Source of the DNA: Nymphaea colorata
Lineage: Eukaryota > Streptophyta > Magnoliopsida > Nymphaeales > Nymphaeaceae
NCBI RefSeq assembly: GCF_008831285.2
Contig: NW_022204674.1
Span: forward strand, 1-26,011
DNA length: 26,011 bases
Direction: 5' to 3'
Shown: positions 1 to 9,613 of the stretch, piece after piece
How positions within the stretch are numbered: the first letter of the stretch is position 1
Layout: each line of letters starts with the position of its first letter
Notes under the pieces: generated by a model
The model's input: the letters and a program-made list of their open reading frames with translations, nothing else
What the model was told of the DNA's origin: nothing
Database searches by the model: none
Made by a program: the position numbers and the translations under genes

Positions 1-81
1 CCAACCCCAACCCCAACCCCAACCCCAACCCCAACCCCAACCCCAACCCCAACCCCAACCCCAACCCCAACCCCAACCCCC
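1..81. repeat. Left telomere, C4A2 repeats
   Basis: Uninterrupted CCCCAA repeats begin at base 1, end with one extra C, and then give way to unique AT-rich sequence. The C-rich strand at a 5' end facing inward is the orientation of a real chromosome end. C4A2 is the telomere of oligohymenophorean ciliates; spirotrichs use C4A4. Confidence 0.97.
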
Positions 82-148
82 TGTTTTTAGGAATAGAAAA
101 ATCAAATAAATATCAATCTCTTTTTGTAATTGCTGTAATTGGATGTCT
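82..148. other. Left subtelomeric spacer
   Basis: Only about 67 bp of AT-rich sequence separates the telomere from the stop codon of the first gene. No repeat or RNA is visible. Confidence 0.6.
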
Positions 149-1554
149 TCACCAGCCTTGCTCTATATACCTTCTCGACCTTGTCCTTTGTGTAATGGTT
201 AGGTTGTCATTCCATGATATGGGCTATTCTTCAATTTTGGAAACTTCTTGTGTCTTTCTGGTTGGTCTATAAAGGTTAAGGCCGAATTTCTCCTTGTAGA
301 TTGTATTAGATCTAATGATGAACTCATCATATTCCTCAGTGTCTTATAAATTGGAACAGGGATATATCTTGTTAAAATTACCTTTGAAAACTGCCTAATG
401 CCGGTCCTTCATTTTGATCTCGTCTCCATCTTTTCTTATCCGATTGAGCCATACCCTCCAGCTACCATTTCAAATATATTTTGACAAGTTCTGACTTTAG
501 AGTATGGTCAAGTTGTGTGTCTGTGACTAATGAGGGGTTTTGATTGACTTCAAGCAAAAAGGCTATTTTTTGTCATTAGCATAATATCGAAGCCTAAGAG
601 CTGGAAGCATGAATTTGGATCGTTCTTTCGGCATTGATTGTAGGCATTTTGCATAGCGGGTAGGCCACTTATGATTGTCTTTATTATGATTTGCCAATCT
701 TCGACATTAATGAAGAATACTCTTCGTTTTTGAAAACTGAAGAAATAAGCCGCTTATGGCCTTAATTTTGGTTATGTTCGTCCACTTTGAAATTAGTGTT
801 GAGCTTGTTGATGGCATAGTTGGTCAAATGGCTGAAATAATTGTCCAAATTGTATCGTTTGGCTTCTAAAATTCTATATAAAAAAGTTCTACTCTAAGTT
901 GCAAAGCGAGCAATTCCATCATTGTAGATGTAAACTCTCAAAGGACTGATACAAGTTATCAGCGCATACACCCTGAGATCAAATTTTAGTCCATCGATCA
1001 GATAAGGATTCATGATGTATTCCTGAACAACTTCATTACTGCATTTATCCAACTTGTTAGGATTATCTATTAAGTAAATCCCTTGTCCTTGGCAACCATT
1101 CTCAGGCTTGCAGATATATATCTTTCCTCTTGTGTGTTTCTTCATCAATTTTTAATGATCGCTGGGCAGCATCCATGTCTCTGGGTAAAAGCTATAATCC
1201 TTCATCAAAGATTCGATACTTTGGGAAAATAATTTTTGAGTGAATTCAAGTTGATTGCCATTTTGTTCTTGCGCGTAATTTGGGTGATTTCGGGAATGTG
1301 GTTGATCCTGGTTGTTTGCTGCTAGCTCCTAATATCTTTGATGGTCAATGCGTGGTCGGTCCACAAGAGGTTGTACATTCCTGAGCTATTTGATACTCCA
1401 TTCTCAGTGCAATTTCCTTTATGATTGGGTATTTGGTGTCTATATAGATGGAACTGCATTATGGTATTGTACTGGTACGATTGATATTGATGACTTTTTT
1501 ATTATTTTTGATGGAGATGAGGATGTGGTTGTGGGATCTGTTGAGCAGGTTCAT
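149..1554 (-). CDS. Tubulin-tyrosine-ligase-like (TTLL) amino-acid ligase
   Basis: This is an ATP-grasp ligase of the TTLL family, which adds Glu or Gly chains to tubulin in cilia. Motifs in order: YPIIKEIALRM, NLLWTDHALTIKDI, FPK-DYSFYPETWMLPSD, KPENGCQGQGI (ATP binding), VVQEYI, DGLKFDLRVYALI, IARFATE, HLTNYAINK, IIIKTIISG, GFDIML and LLEVNQNPSL. The E in ARFATE is a TAG codon. A 20-nt intron at 1200-1219 joins FPK to DYSFYPET exactly. One-base disruptions remain near 1379, 703, 571 and 438, mostly in short homopolymers. The start is the ATG before NLLNRSHNH; an in-frame TGA lies further upstream. Stop is TGA. The tail after the ligase core is basic and less conserved. The exact TTLL subfamily (glutamylase or glycylase) is not decided. 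Confidence 0.88.
1200..1219 (-). other. 20-nt spliceosomal intron in TTLL gene
   Basis: On the minus strand it reads gtatcgaatctttgatgaag. Removing it joins FPK to DYSFYPETWMLPSD, the expected TTLL sequence; leaving it in shifts the frame to an immediate TGA. Confidence 0.85.
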
Positions 1555-1632
1555 GGCTGGGTGGGTGCGTTTAGTAAAATTAATAAATATAACATACTTT
1601 AATTGATTTTATTGTAAGGAATACATATCACG

Positions 1633-2861
1633 TCAAAATGCCTTGAATTGAGGAGAGGCCTCAGGAAGACGCTACTCCCCATCATCCTCAGGGAATAAGT
1701 TGCGAAAAGGATCCTGTCTCTATACGTTTGACTGGTGTTGGCCTTGGGAAGGTTCTAATGAACATTTTTGAGGGTGTTTCCTTGGATGATTCGTATGGAT
1801 GTTGGAAGAGTGCCGGCTTTTGGTACTTTTTATGGTATTTTCTTTCTTGTTGCCTGTTCCTGCAAACTCTAATCAGTCCATAGCTCCATCAATTTATTCT
1901 AAAAGGCTTTTATCTTGATATTGAGGCTCTTGATATCGTAGGCGGTTGCACTTTATATGACAGTATCCATTTGTTCGATTTTTTGCATGAGGATGTTGAT
2001 CTTGTATCCATATGCTTCCATGCCTGTCTGGTATTCCCTCTCTTCCACTTTTTCTACCACTGATGTGATATTTTCCTGGATGTCATCCCAGGCTTCATTC
2101 AAATCACTCATGCACTGTCTCGCATCTACGTATATTTCCTAGCAATTTTGAATGTTTCTTTGCTACTATTCTTAAGATCGTTGAGATGATCTCTTCTCAT
2201 TTTTTCTATGGTTTCTATTTGCTCATCGTAAAAATCGTTTAACAGTTTCTCCTGTTGGCAATAATGTTCCTTCATTACTCTTAGATCTTTTTCTTGTATT
2301 AGTTTTAAGCGTCGATGATTTCTTCCATTAATCTTGTGAGCTATTGGTACCGCTTGTTGTTGGCGTAGCCTGGGAGGTGAGGTATAACCTTTTGCCGTTT
2401 GTTTGGTGCGAAGACAGCAGGAGGGCATTGATTCTATTGACGGTGAAGCCTTGACTGGCTGCCTGCGTAGCACAGATGCCGCAATAGTACATATCCTCAT
2501 CCTCGATGTGGATGATATACTCTGCCTTCTTATTTTTGTGACTTTAGTTTGAGCAAAAGTATTCCCTGGTGCGATCTGTCTCTGCTTCATTCTTGGCTTC
2601 TGGCAGGGACGGCAGGAGCTATATTCCTCGGCGAGCGAGCAGGGCTAATCATTGGTTTTCTCGGATTGACCTGAATATTGGGCGAGCTGTATATTTCTAT
2701 GTTTACATGTTCCTTTCGATTTTATTATGATCTTGGTATTGGTTGGTGAAGTAATTATTGGCGAGATTGGCGAAGGGGGGGTTTCTGGGGGAGACCATGC
2801 GGTTGGGCTGGTTGTGGGTGATGAAGTTGTCCAACTCGTTGTTGCGACGCTGGCTCAGCAT
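1633..2861 (-). CDS. B-box-like zinc-finger and coiled-coil protein
   Basis: About 400 residues starting MLSQRRNNELDNF. A basic, Ser/Pro-rich N-terminus is followed by a Cys/His cluster (YFCSN..SHKNKKAEYI..YYCGICATQAASQGF) resembling the ciliate B-box-type zinc finger. A long coiled coil follows (KEHYCQQEKLLNDF, EQIETIEKMRRDHL, DDIQENITSVVEKV, KINILMQKIEQM), and the acidic C-terminus ends DPFRNLFPEDDGE..FKAF before TGA. A 20-nt intron at 2687-2706 and a possible 19-nt one at 2592-2610 restore frame at two places. About four further one-base losses, mostly in A or G runs, are needed. The architecture suggests a scaffold or ubiquitin-ligase-like protein without a visible RING. Function not assigned. 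Confidence 0.7.
2592..2610 (-). other. Possible 19-nt intron in B-box gene
   Basis: On the minus strand it reads gtccctgccagaagccaag. Removing it puts the upstream and zinc-finger frames in register. It lacks the GTA start shared by the other introns, so a one-base sequence error is an equally good explanation. Confidence 0.35.
2687..2706 (-). other. 20-nt intron in B-box gene
   Basis: On the minus strand it reads gtaaacatagaaatatacag. Splicing joins KIERNI to SPNIQVNPRKP in one long open frame. Confidence 0.7.
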
Positions 2862-3127
2862 TGTTCGTTAATTATAATCGATTATTTTAGTATTGTTATA
2901 GTGGGAATTCAACATTAATTCTCTTTGTTCGCTTTATTGCACCAATTCTATCAATAATCTGAGAATTTCCCAAAAATTCATCATAAATCTCTCATTAAAA
3001 TCAATAAACTAAACCATATAACCAAACCGCCTCATCCGTTTCTATCCTAGCCCTTAAATCTTGGCAAATGAATGATTAGATGTTCTGAATAGGCAGTTAA
3101 GGTGATATTGTGCGGGTGTGGTAAGAA
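2862..3127. other. Intergenic, AT-rich promoter region
   Basis: 266 bp between the minus-strand B-box gene start and the tRNA. It is AT-rich and no further gene is seen. It must hold the promoter of the B-box gene. Confidence 0.5.
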
Positions 3128-3207
3128 GCAGAAGTGGCCGAGTGGTCTAAGGCGGTAGATTTAGGCTCTATTCCGAAAGGGCGTGGGTTCAAACCCCACC
3201 TTCTGCA
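3128..3207 (+). tRNA. tRNA-Leu (anticodon UAG)
   Basis: The acceptor stem GCAGAAG pairs with CTTCTGC, followed by discriminator A. The D arm is of the leucine type (GCCGAGTGGTCTAAGGC). The anticodon stem GTAGA/TCTAT encloses loop TTTAGGC with anticodon TAG at 3162-3164, reading CUA. The variable arm is the class II type. The T arm is GTGGG-TTCAAAC-CCCAC. A run of six T directly after the gene is a Pol III terminator. The long variable arm fits Leu or Ser, and the anticodon decides Leu. There is no intron. Confidence 0.95.
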
Positions 3208-3214
3208 TTTTTTA
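3208..3214 (+). terminator. Pol III poly-T terminator
   Basis: A T-run follows the tRNA discriminator base directly, as expected for RNA polymerase III termination. Confidence 0.7.
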
Positions 3215-3238
3215 AATAACAATCCATATCCTTCATCA

Positions 3239-4020
3239 TCACAATCCCTCCACCAGTATCTTCGTCAGCTTGAACGCATCGTCTCTTGCACTCTTGTTGA
3301 AGTATCTCGAATCTTGGTTGCAGAAAGCGTGGTTGGCCCCCTCGTGAATCCTTCATTAGATCATTGTACACTACTGAGATCGGATAGTTGTTTCTTTTGC
3401 AATCGTCCATTAGTCTCTTTGCTGATTCTGCATCCGAAAATCCTTGTAGGGGGTCCAGACCACCGAAATGGGCAATAACGTTGGCAGTTATCTTGTCCAG
3501 GCGGAAGATGTTGAGGTCGGGAATCCCATAGAATACTCCTCCCGCTTTCCAGCCTTGCAGCCTTGACAAAGCGGCGAAGGTGAGGGCTCCTCCCATGCAG
3601 AACCCAACTACGCTTACACTTTGGCTGTTGGCTGTAAAGTGGTCCTTGATCTTGGAGAGGTCGTCTAGAGCCTTCTCCCAGTTGAGGTTGCTCATCTTGT
3701 GGCCTGCTTCCTGAATGTGAATCCCCATACCTCTGCACTGTTGGCGGCTTCCCCGCGGTAGAGATCGGGCACGAAGACCCTAATGTTGTCATTGGAGAAT
3801 ATCTCAGCAGTCTTTGTGATGCTTTCATTGAATCCCCACCACTCGTGGATCATGACCACGTATGCATGCTCTACTTGAGATCAGCATTTTTTGTCAAATA
3901 GCCCTCGATAAGAGGCTAGGAGTTAATCTTGAAGTTTCTTAGGCCAGTGCTGGTGACTGAAGGTTTCAGGGAGGAATGATCAAGGGAAAACCTTTGAAGG
4001 GATCTGTATAAATATCTCAT
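3239..4020 (-). CDS. Dienelactone hydrolase family protein, probably mitochondrial
   Basis: An alpha/beta hydrolase of the dienelactone hydrolase family. The N-terminus MRYLYRSLQRFSLDHSS is basic and hydroxylated with no acidic residue at first, like a mitochondrial presequence. Then come VVMIHEWWGFN, VPDLYRGE, the nucleophile elbow GFCMGG (Cys), HFGGLDPL (Asp) and EGANHAFCNQDSRYF (His), so the Cys-Asp-His triad is complete. Two introns, 20 nt at 3711-3730 and 19 nt at 3351-3369, restore SAEEAGHKM and VIHEGANHAF. One base is missing near 3867 (HAYVVM). The TGA after KILVEGL lies just outside the tRNA; without the 19-nt intron the frame would run into the tRNA's antisense. Substrate unknown. 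Confidence 0.88.
3351..3369 (-). other. 19-nt intron in dienelactone hydrolase gene
   Basis: On the minus strand it reads gtacaatgatctaatgaag. Splicing creates ISVVIHEGANHAF with the catalytic His and the correct C-terminus. It is the only well-supported intron that is not 20 nt. Confidence 0.75.
3711..3730 (-). other. 20-nt intron in dienelactone hydrolase gene
   Basis: On the minus strand it reads gtatggggattcacattcag. Splicing gives ANSAEEAGHKMSNLNW, matching the family. Confidence 0.85.
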
Positions 4021-4100
4021 TTTATATCATTGAATGATCGATTCGATAAATCATCCATGCCTCAAGTGCGCCACCGTACCCCATTACCTTAATAATTATT

Positions 4101-5020
4101 ATGTTTCCCGAAAACGAGGGCAATGACGATGAGCCCAAATTTTAATTTGGAGAATAGCTCGAAGAGGAAGTGACAGACTACAGTCACGTCACCAAGCACC
4201 CCTACGTCACTAAGATCTTCTGCTGGATCGGTACACTTTCTCTAACTCAGAGTAGGGCGACACTAAGCAAGTGATCAATTTCTTCAATACCTTCCCGCAT
4301 CTGATCAACGAATTCTACACGCCGAACAATTGGAACCCCTTCATGTACGCGGTGCGATACGGCAACATGTAGCTAATCGAATACTTCTCCGAGAAGAAGA
4401 TGAACATCAATGTCAACTCTATCTTCAGCCACGTCTCCATGATCCACTCTGCAGTCTACTCCGGAGAGATCAAGATCCTCAAACACGTGCTCAATGTCAT
4501 GAAGTGCTCACCCAACCCGCCCAATAGCGATACCTCTCCTCTCAAGATTGCCATGAAGATTGGAAACTCGAAAATGGTAGAAATGCTCATCTGCAAAGGC
4601 GCCTACTACGTCTTCGGAGACGTCTACAACAATATCGAGCCTAAGGTCGCCCAATCTAACGAAGAGAGTAGCAAGTACGTATCCTTGCTGACCGGAAAGG
4701 ACATTATGAACAACGCCGTGGTGGAGGACAATACTATCAAGGATTGCCCCATCAAGGAGACCCTCAGGTGGGCCAGGATCCGCCAAATCATGCATCTCAG
4801 GAAAAGCGCTCTCAGATACACAAGCGAAAATGTCGCAGAGTCCAAGTTTGACGGCATGGCTAGGATCCTCTCCAACGATAGCCACTTCAATCTGATACTC
4901 AAAATGGCCATCGGAAATGGTGACTCTATCACAAAGAGCACAGAAGTTGCGGAGGAGCCAAAAGAGAAGGAGGAGAAGAATAAGGACATCAAAGAGCAGA
5001 GATAGAAGAGTAAGCCTTGA
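4101..5020 (+). CDS. Ankyrin-repeat protein
   Basis: 299 residues once a 20-nt intron at 4231-4250 is removed; the coding length is then an exact multiple of three, with no other disruption. It starts MFPENEGNDDEPKF and has an acidic N-terminus. Ankyrin-like helices follow: WIEEGDTKQVINFF, NWNPFMYAVRYGNMELIEYF, SMIHSAVYSGEIKILKHVL and SPLKIAMKIGNSKMVEMLI. The C-terminal third has RQIMHLRKSALRY and a Lys/Glu-rich tail (EEPKEKEEKNKDIKEQR) ending in TGA. Ankyrin repeats bind proteins; no catalytic domain is visible and the partner is unknown. It is transcribed divergently from the hydrolase gene. Confidence 0.85.
4231..4250 (+). other. 20-nt intron in ankyrin gene
   Basis: It reads gtacactttctctaactcag. 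Splicing gives FCWIEEGDTKQVINFF; retention reads into a TGA seven codons after the intron. Confidence 0.9.
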
Positions 5021-5124
5021 TATCTTCATCATCAACCACTAACACCCATAGGGATATTGTCTATACTTCACCTAATGCGATGGTATTGTGGGGTGGTGCT
5101 AAAATTGAAAAAATGATCACATTT

Positions 5125-6616
5125 TCAATCTTTAACATCCTCGATGAGAACAGTAGACTTTATTATCTTCGCTTTTAGTATTTCCTGCACTAGCTATACC
5201 CCCGCCAGCATGTTCTTTTTTGTCTCCTTCAGCAGTGCCTGGTAGTGCTCAATGGTGGAGGATTTCGAATACTCCTACCTGCAGTATGGACAGTTCTAAA
5301 TAGGAAATGCTTTACTCTTTGCTTCTTGAACCATTATACCAAGCAGTGAGAATGGAAGAGATGGCGACAGTATGTCACCTTCATGAGATCGACCGCCTCC
5401 ACAGGACACAAGCAAATGACGCAATCTCTATCAAAGTTTTGCTGCTAGTTCGATTTGTTGAGGTTCATTGAGGAGGATTAGAGTTCTTGGAAGCCGAGAC
5501 GGCAGCTAACGGAAGGGAAATAGACCTATATCTACTAAGCTGAGAGCATGTTTTGCTGGATCTGGGCCTGTCTCTGCAGGATCGCTGAAGAATTTGGGTG
5601 GATTATCTGGTTGGGACTCCGGATTCGCTTTATGATGAAGCAGGCAGCAACGATCAAAGCTATTAGCAATAGTCCGCCTAGCACTCCCAGCACAATCACC
5701 AGGATATTGACGGTTGATTGAGTAGTATAAATGATATTCAGGTTGGCGTTGTTAGCAGGGAGAGTGTTATGATTGAATATGCCGACAGACACATCTAAGC
5801 CACCGCTATTGATGTTTACCTCGAAGACTTGTGCGGGAGTATCGATGGGATACCTAGCCACTGAGCCAGGATTGTAGACATAGTTGACGAATCCTGCGAT
5901 TTCGTCAGAAAAGAACTTAAATTGGATGAATAGCTCTAAATTTGGCTGATCGCTGGTGTACTGCAGGTTGATTTGGCTGCTGGAGCTGGGGATGGTGAAA
6001 GTGGCATAGGTGTTAGAATTCACCATCATATTGAATTGCGAATTGTTGGAGAGAGTGTTTCCACTGGTAGTACAATACGCTCCATATTTGCTTGGCGAGA
6101 GGCAACTGGAGCAAAATTGAGTCAAAGGATTCATTACGCCGAAAGCTGAGCAATAGGAGGTTAGGACTGATTTTTAGTTCACTGTGATGGTCCAACTAAA
6201 CGTTAACCCAACTGTTTTATCGAAAACGATGACAGTGATATATACATTGCTTCCCGCTGACAATCCTCCGAGCTGGATGGTTTGCGGTTTTCCCTTATTG
6301 GCGTTTTCTATATCGTACCTGGGGTTATTGACAGGATTGGCATGGAGGTAGTAGTTGAAATTCATGGAATAGTTAGTACTGATGGTATTGAGGACCATGA
6401 GTGCGGAGTAGGCTTGCTTTGAGTTGAAGGGAGTGATGGTAAATACTGCTTCGCAAATGGTGTTTACTCCTCCGACGAAGGGATGTGTATAGGTGGGATT
6501 GGATATTGCTGAAGGATTCTGTATGGTGGATAAATTACATTTGTGCCAGTGTAGGTGGTGGCTGCATGGGTGGCATGGACGAGAAACAGGATTATTGGCC
6601 AAGCGGAAGCTATCAT
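5125..6616 (-). CDS. Transmembrane RING-finger (E3 ligase-like) protein
   Basis: 483 residues after removal of two 20-nt introns (6519-6538 and 5296-5315), with an exact multiple-of-three length and no other disruption. An N-terminal signal peptide (MIASAWPIILFLVHATHA) leads a long Ser/Thr/Asn-rich extracellular or lumenal region containing a Cys cluster (FCSSCLSPSKYGAYC). One transmembrane helix follows near residue 300 (VNILVIVLGVLGGLLLIALI), then a cytosolic RING: CVICL, CRHLFHSHCL, W, CPYCR. The Cys/His order fits C3H2C3. The layout resembles PA-TM-RING ligases (RNF13/GRAIL type), but the outer domain is not recognisably a PA domain. Probable role: membrane-anchored ubiquitin ligase of the endolysosomal system or cell surface. 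Confidence 0.88.
5296..5315 (-). other. 20-nt intron inside the RING motif
   Basis: On the minus strand it reads gtaaagcatttcctatttag. Splicing joins FKKQR to NCPYCR, completing the RING. Confidence 0.9.
6519..6538 (-). other. 20-nt intron after the signal peptide
   Basis: On the minus strand it reads gtaatttatccaccatacag. Splicing joins TTYTGTN to NPSAISNP and keeps the remaining frame open. Confidence 0.85.
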
Positions 6617-6781
6617 AATGATTTTATTGATATTGTCTAATGAAATATTATATTGGCAGTTTTGGAAAACCACTACATCTCATCTATTTTGGTACATTAT
6701 ATTCCTTCCTTTTGGATATGCGTTCGGTGGGCTTATTTATCCTTCGGAGTATAATTTTAAAACTAACTGAACTGTCGTTAT
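6617..6781. promoter_or_regulatory. Bidirectional promoter region, RING / MORN genes
   Basis: 165 bp of AT-rich sequence separates the divergent start codons of the transmembrane RING gene and the MORN gene, so both promoters must lie here. No consensus element was identified with confidence. Confidence 0.5.
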
Positions 6782-7993
6782 ATGAGCAAGGAATAAATCG
6801 ATAGGATCCTCAATGCGGATCTCTCCTATATTGACCACTCCATCGACGCAAAGATCAGCAACATAGAGGAAATCTCGGGAAAACTATCGGAAAAATCTAA
6901 TTTTTTGAGTCAGTTTCAGATGATGCTGCAAAAATAGCTAGGCAAGATTAAAAACGCCCCACACGTACCAGCATAGGTATAAGTGGAGGCTAAATGCCAA
7001 CCAGTTGTTTAGGAAGTATAAGCTAAAATAGAGGAGAAGGAGGAGATGGAGAATAATATTGTCGTATCTGAGATTAGTTAGGAACATAACTAAGAGTGCG
7101 AAATAGGAGAATAGGCCATATCTCATCACTCAGTCTCACCATAAACAGAAAAGCAACGATAGCCATACGATATAAAGTAAATTTTGGCCCAACTGGAGGC
7201 AGTTCGAATGTAGATGGGCGAATTCAGGCTGCTCAACACGTTCCTGAAGGAGTAAATAAGAGTATAGATTGAATACTTCAAGACAATCATCACCAAAACA
7301 GCATAATCATCATTCTTAGAGGCCATCTCAGCAATGAAGCAAAAATACTAACTGTAAATCAAATAATTGAAATCCTAAAATACCCAATTAAAAGCATCAA
7401 ATTAGAAATACCAAACATCCCACAACTCCTTCGCAGATTTGACCTTCTTCAAACTTAATTAGCAAAATTCCCTCAATATGACCCAGAGATTGCAGTAGTA
7501 TTAAGTGCCAAAGATCAATACTCCAGTTCCCAAAAATATAGCAGCTAATACAGTCATAAACAGTTCAGAGTGGAAGACTTACCGATTGAACTTCAATGAA
7601 GATGCGCCACTCTCGAAACCAATACAAAAGGAAAAGTCATCAGCCAAATAACCCTAAAGTTACGTCTTGCCATCAATAAAGACTCTAACTGTGGGCATCC
7701 CTCCTATCAAAAATGGATTTGGAGTTCTGAAATCGGGAAACGAGATAATTTACAAGGGCATGTGGAAGGACGGCAAGTTCGATGGAAGTGGCAGGCTGGT
7801 TTGGGACGAATATTGCTATGAGGGGAATTTCGCGAAGGGCTGCTTCGAAGGCCACGGTCGGCTTCAGATCAAAGAGATGGTGTACGTGGGGAAGTTTCAA
7901 GCCAACAAGGCCTATGGAGAGGGGACCCTGGAGACCAATAGCAAGAAGATCATGGGAATGTGGGAAAATAATACTCTTATTCGTATGTTTTGA
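6782..7993 (+). CDS. Coiled-coil protein with C-terminal MORN repeats
   Basis: 403 residues in one uninterrupted frame if TAA and TAG are sense; there are more than twenty such codons. It starts MSKEEIDRILNADLSYID. Residues up to about 215 are acidic and strongly heptad-like (AKISNIEEISGKLSEKSNFL, KYELEIKELKSENTQLKASN), ideal for coiled coil when UAR is Glu. A Pro-rich linker follows. From about residue 300 there are MORN repeats: YKGMWKDGKFDGSGRLVW, YEGNFAKGCFEGHGRL and YVGKFQANKAYGEGTL. MORN repeats bind membranes or cytoskeletal partners and are common in ciliate cortical and basal-body proteins. The stop is TGA after LIRMF. No intron. Confidence 0.9.
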
Positions 7994-8092
7994 TTTATAT
8001 CTATCTATCACGATCAACTTCACCAAATGACTGTTTTTAGCATAGTGACTGTGGATAAGTGAGATTACCATGTAAAAATTGTTATATATCAT

Positions 8093-9613
8093 TCATCGAC
8101 GATTCTGGCTGAACGCAGCTACTATTTTGATGATATCCTTGATGTTTTTTTCTGGACTGCCTTACTTGGAGAGGGCGATGTAGATGTAGATATCGGCGAT
8201 ATCGTTGATGGACACTCCGATCTGGTGGCACTGGGTGTAGAGATAAAAGAAACGCAGCTGTTTCTTGCTCACCATGAATGGGTAGATCCTCAGCAGCCAC
8301 ATCACCTCGACCATCTGGTCGAAGTTGTATCCATTCCCCACGTCTCCCCTTATGCATCCCTCGTGCAGGATCTCCAGCTTCTCCTTGAACCGGTAAACCT
8401 TCATCTGCTTCAATATGTAATTCCTGTGCTTTTGGCTAAATAGCAGACTGTTTACTATAGGTTCCACTAGGGAGGGAGGTAGAGTTGCGGTTGGCTTAGC
8501 ACCTTGCTGGCGAGCAGCTTCCTGATGTCTGATATGAATTTTTCCCCCTATTTCAGACTGAGTAGATGCAGTATCTCCAAGAAGTAGAACTCGCTTATTT
8601 CGTTGTTGGCGATGATCTGCATGACCTTCTCATTGTGCCTGTACTCTATCCCAAAGCTTTCAAAGCAGCTCTACAGTTTCTCCCTGCTGATGTATTTGAA
8701 CATTTTGTTGAGGTCCTCACTGTCGCTGTTGGCGTAGCGCAGGAACAGACGATGGATGCACTGGCTGGTCTTGCTGACTTCGTCCTCCTTAGAGTTGAGG
8801 ATCAGTTGGGAGGCATGTCCCATGAGGTTGCGGATCACCAGGCTATTCTCTGCCTCTTTGGTCCGGAGCAGGCTTCCCTCCACTTCAAGCGCGTTCTTAA
8901 AGTATTGAAAGGTTCGCTGGTGGTGCACGTATTTCCTTCTGTAGAAAGCGCCCTAGTTGCGGCACTTCTCAGGCATGCGCAGGTGCTTCGGATTGAGGCC
9001 TTTGAACTTGGCAGGAATGGTAGACTCCTGCTCTTCGGCATTAGCCTCCTGTCTTCGCACGAAATTAAGTCTCTCCATTAGAAGGGACTCGTCGAAGAGC
9101 CGCTATCTTGCCTTGTCGTCCCGGAGGATGCTCTCGATTATCCTTTCACTGTCTTAAGGCATGCTTACTCGTTGACGTGCTTGCTGGATTAGGTGAGCAT
9201 CCGCATTTTCTTTTCCGTGACGAACTCCTTCAAAGTGATTGCTTTTCCCCGTCTTTTTGCGGTGTCTGTATTGGCTACTGTCCTCCTGCGAAAGTCCTCG
9301 CTGTCCCTTCTCTTCTTGGAATAGTTGAGCAGTCTTTCTAAATGAATGAGTATGTACCGTAGTTGTAGAAGTTTTCGGAGGTGCGTCTTTCGAGGACAGT
9401 ATGACGTGGGATCGATTGCCCGTGCGTGCTGCGTATGACATTCTTCTCAAACATGCTCTCCTCCTTCATGGAATCGAGGAGCATCTTGCACTCCTTGAGG
9501 GGGGTATCGTCGGGGATGGCCATCAGTTTGGAGAAGGCGGTTTCGGGATTGGCGTCCTCTCCGTCTGCTGATATGTAGGATGCAGATCGGTTCATGGTCA
9601 TTGACTGCAGCAT
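8093..9613 (-). CDS. Large alpha-helical protein of unknown family
   Basis: 486 residues after removing three 20-nt introns (9338-9357, 9149-9168, 8436-8455); the length is an exact multiple of three with no other break. It starts MLQSMTMNRSASYIS. The sequence is almost wholly helical, basic and rich in hydrophobic heptads: FYNYERLLNYSKKRRDSEDF, KHVNDERIIESILRDDKARE, FRYVHHQRTF-like segments, SLVIRNLMGHASQLI, CIHRLFLRYANSDSEDL and FDQMVEVMWLLRIYPF. It suggests an armadillo/HEAT-like or other helical scaffold, but no family was recognised. Start and stop (TGA after SQNRR) are clear. It is tail-to-tail with the MORN gene. Confidence 0.8.
8436..8455 (-). other. 20-nt intron 3 in helical-protein gene
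   Basis: On the minus strand it reads gtaaacagtctgctatttag. Splicing joins PPEWNLY to QKHRNYILKQ. Confidence 0.8.
9149..9168 (-). other. 20-nt intron 2 in helical-protein gene
   Basis: On the minus strand it reads gtaagcatgccttaagacag. Splicing joins SSKHVND to ERIIESILRDD. Confidence 0.8.
9338..9357 (-). other. 20-nt intron 1 in helical-protein gene
   Basis: On the minus strand it reads gtacatactcattcatttag. Splicing joins SENFYNY to ERLLNYSKKR. Confidence 0.85.

Noticed and set aside
400-430. A 20-nt GT-AG intron in the TTLL tail
   Set aside because: A 20-nt candidate exists on the minus strand near here, but removing it does not give a clean frame without another change, and the unspliced reading (EGMAQSDKK) fits the family.
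3128-3207. tRNA-Ser, because of the long variable arm
   Set aside because: The anticodon loop TTTAGGC gives anticodon UAG, and the D arm and discriminator A fit leucine.
3189-3238. Extension of the hydrolase frame into the antisense of the tRNA-Leu
   Set aside because: It arises only when the 19-nt intron is not removed; the spliced frame contains the catalytic His and ends at TGA 3239-3241.
7334-7660. UAA and UAG as glutamine (ciliate code 6)
   Set aside because: The open frames are also open under this code, but conserved positions in Rab, Twinkle and TTLL call for Glu, and the coiled-coil segments fit Glu better.
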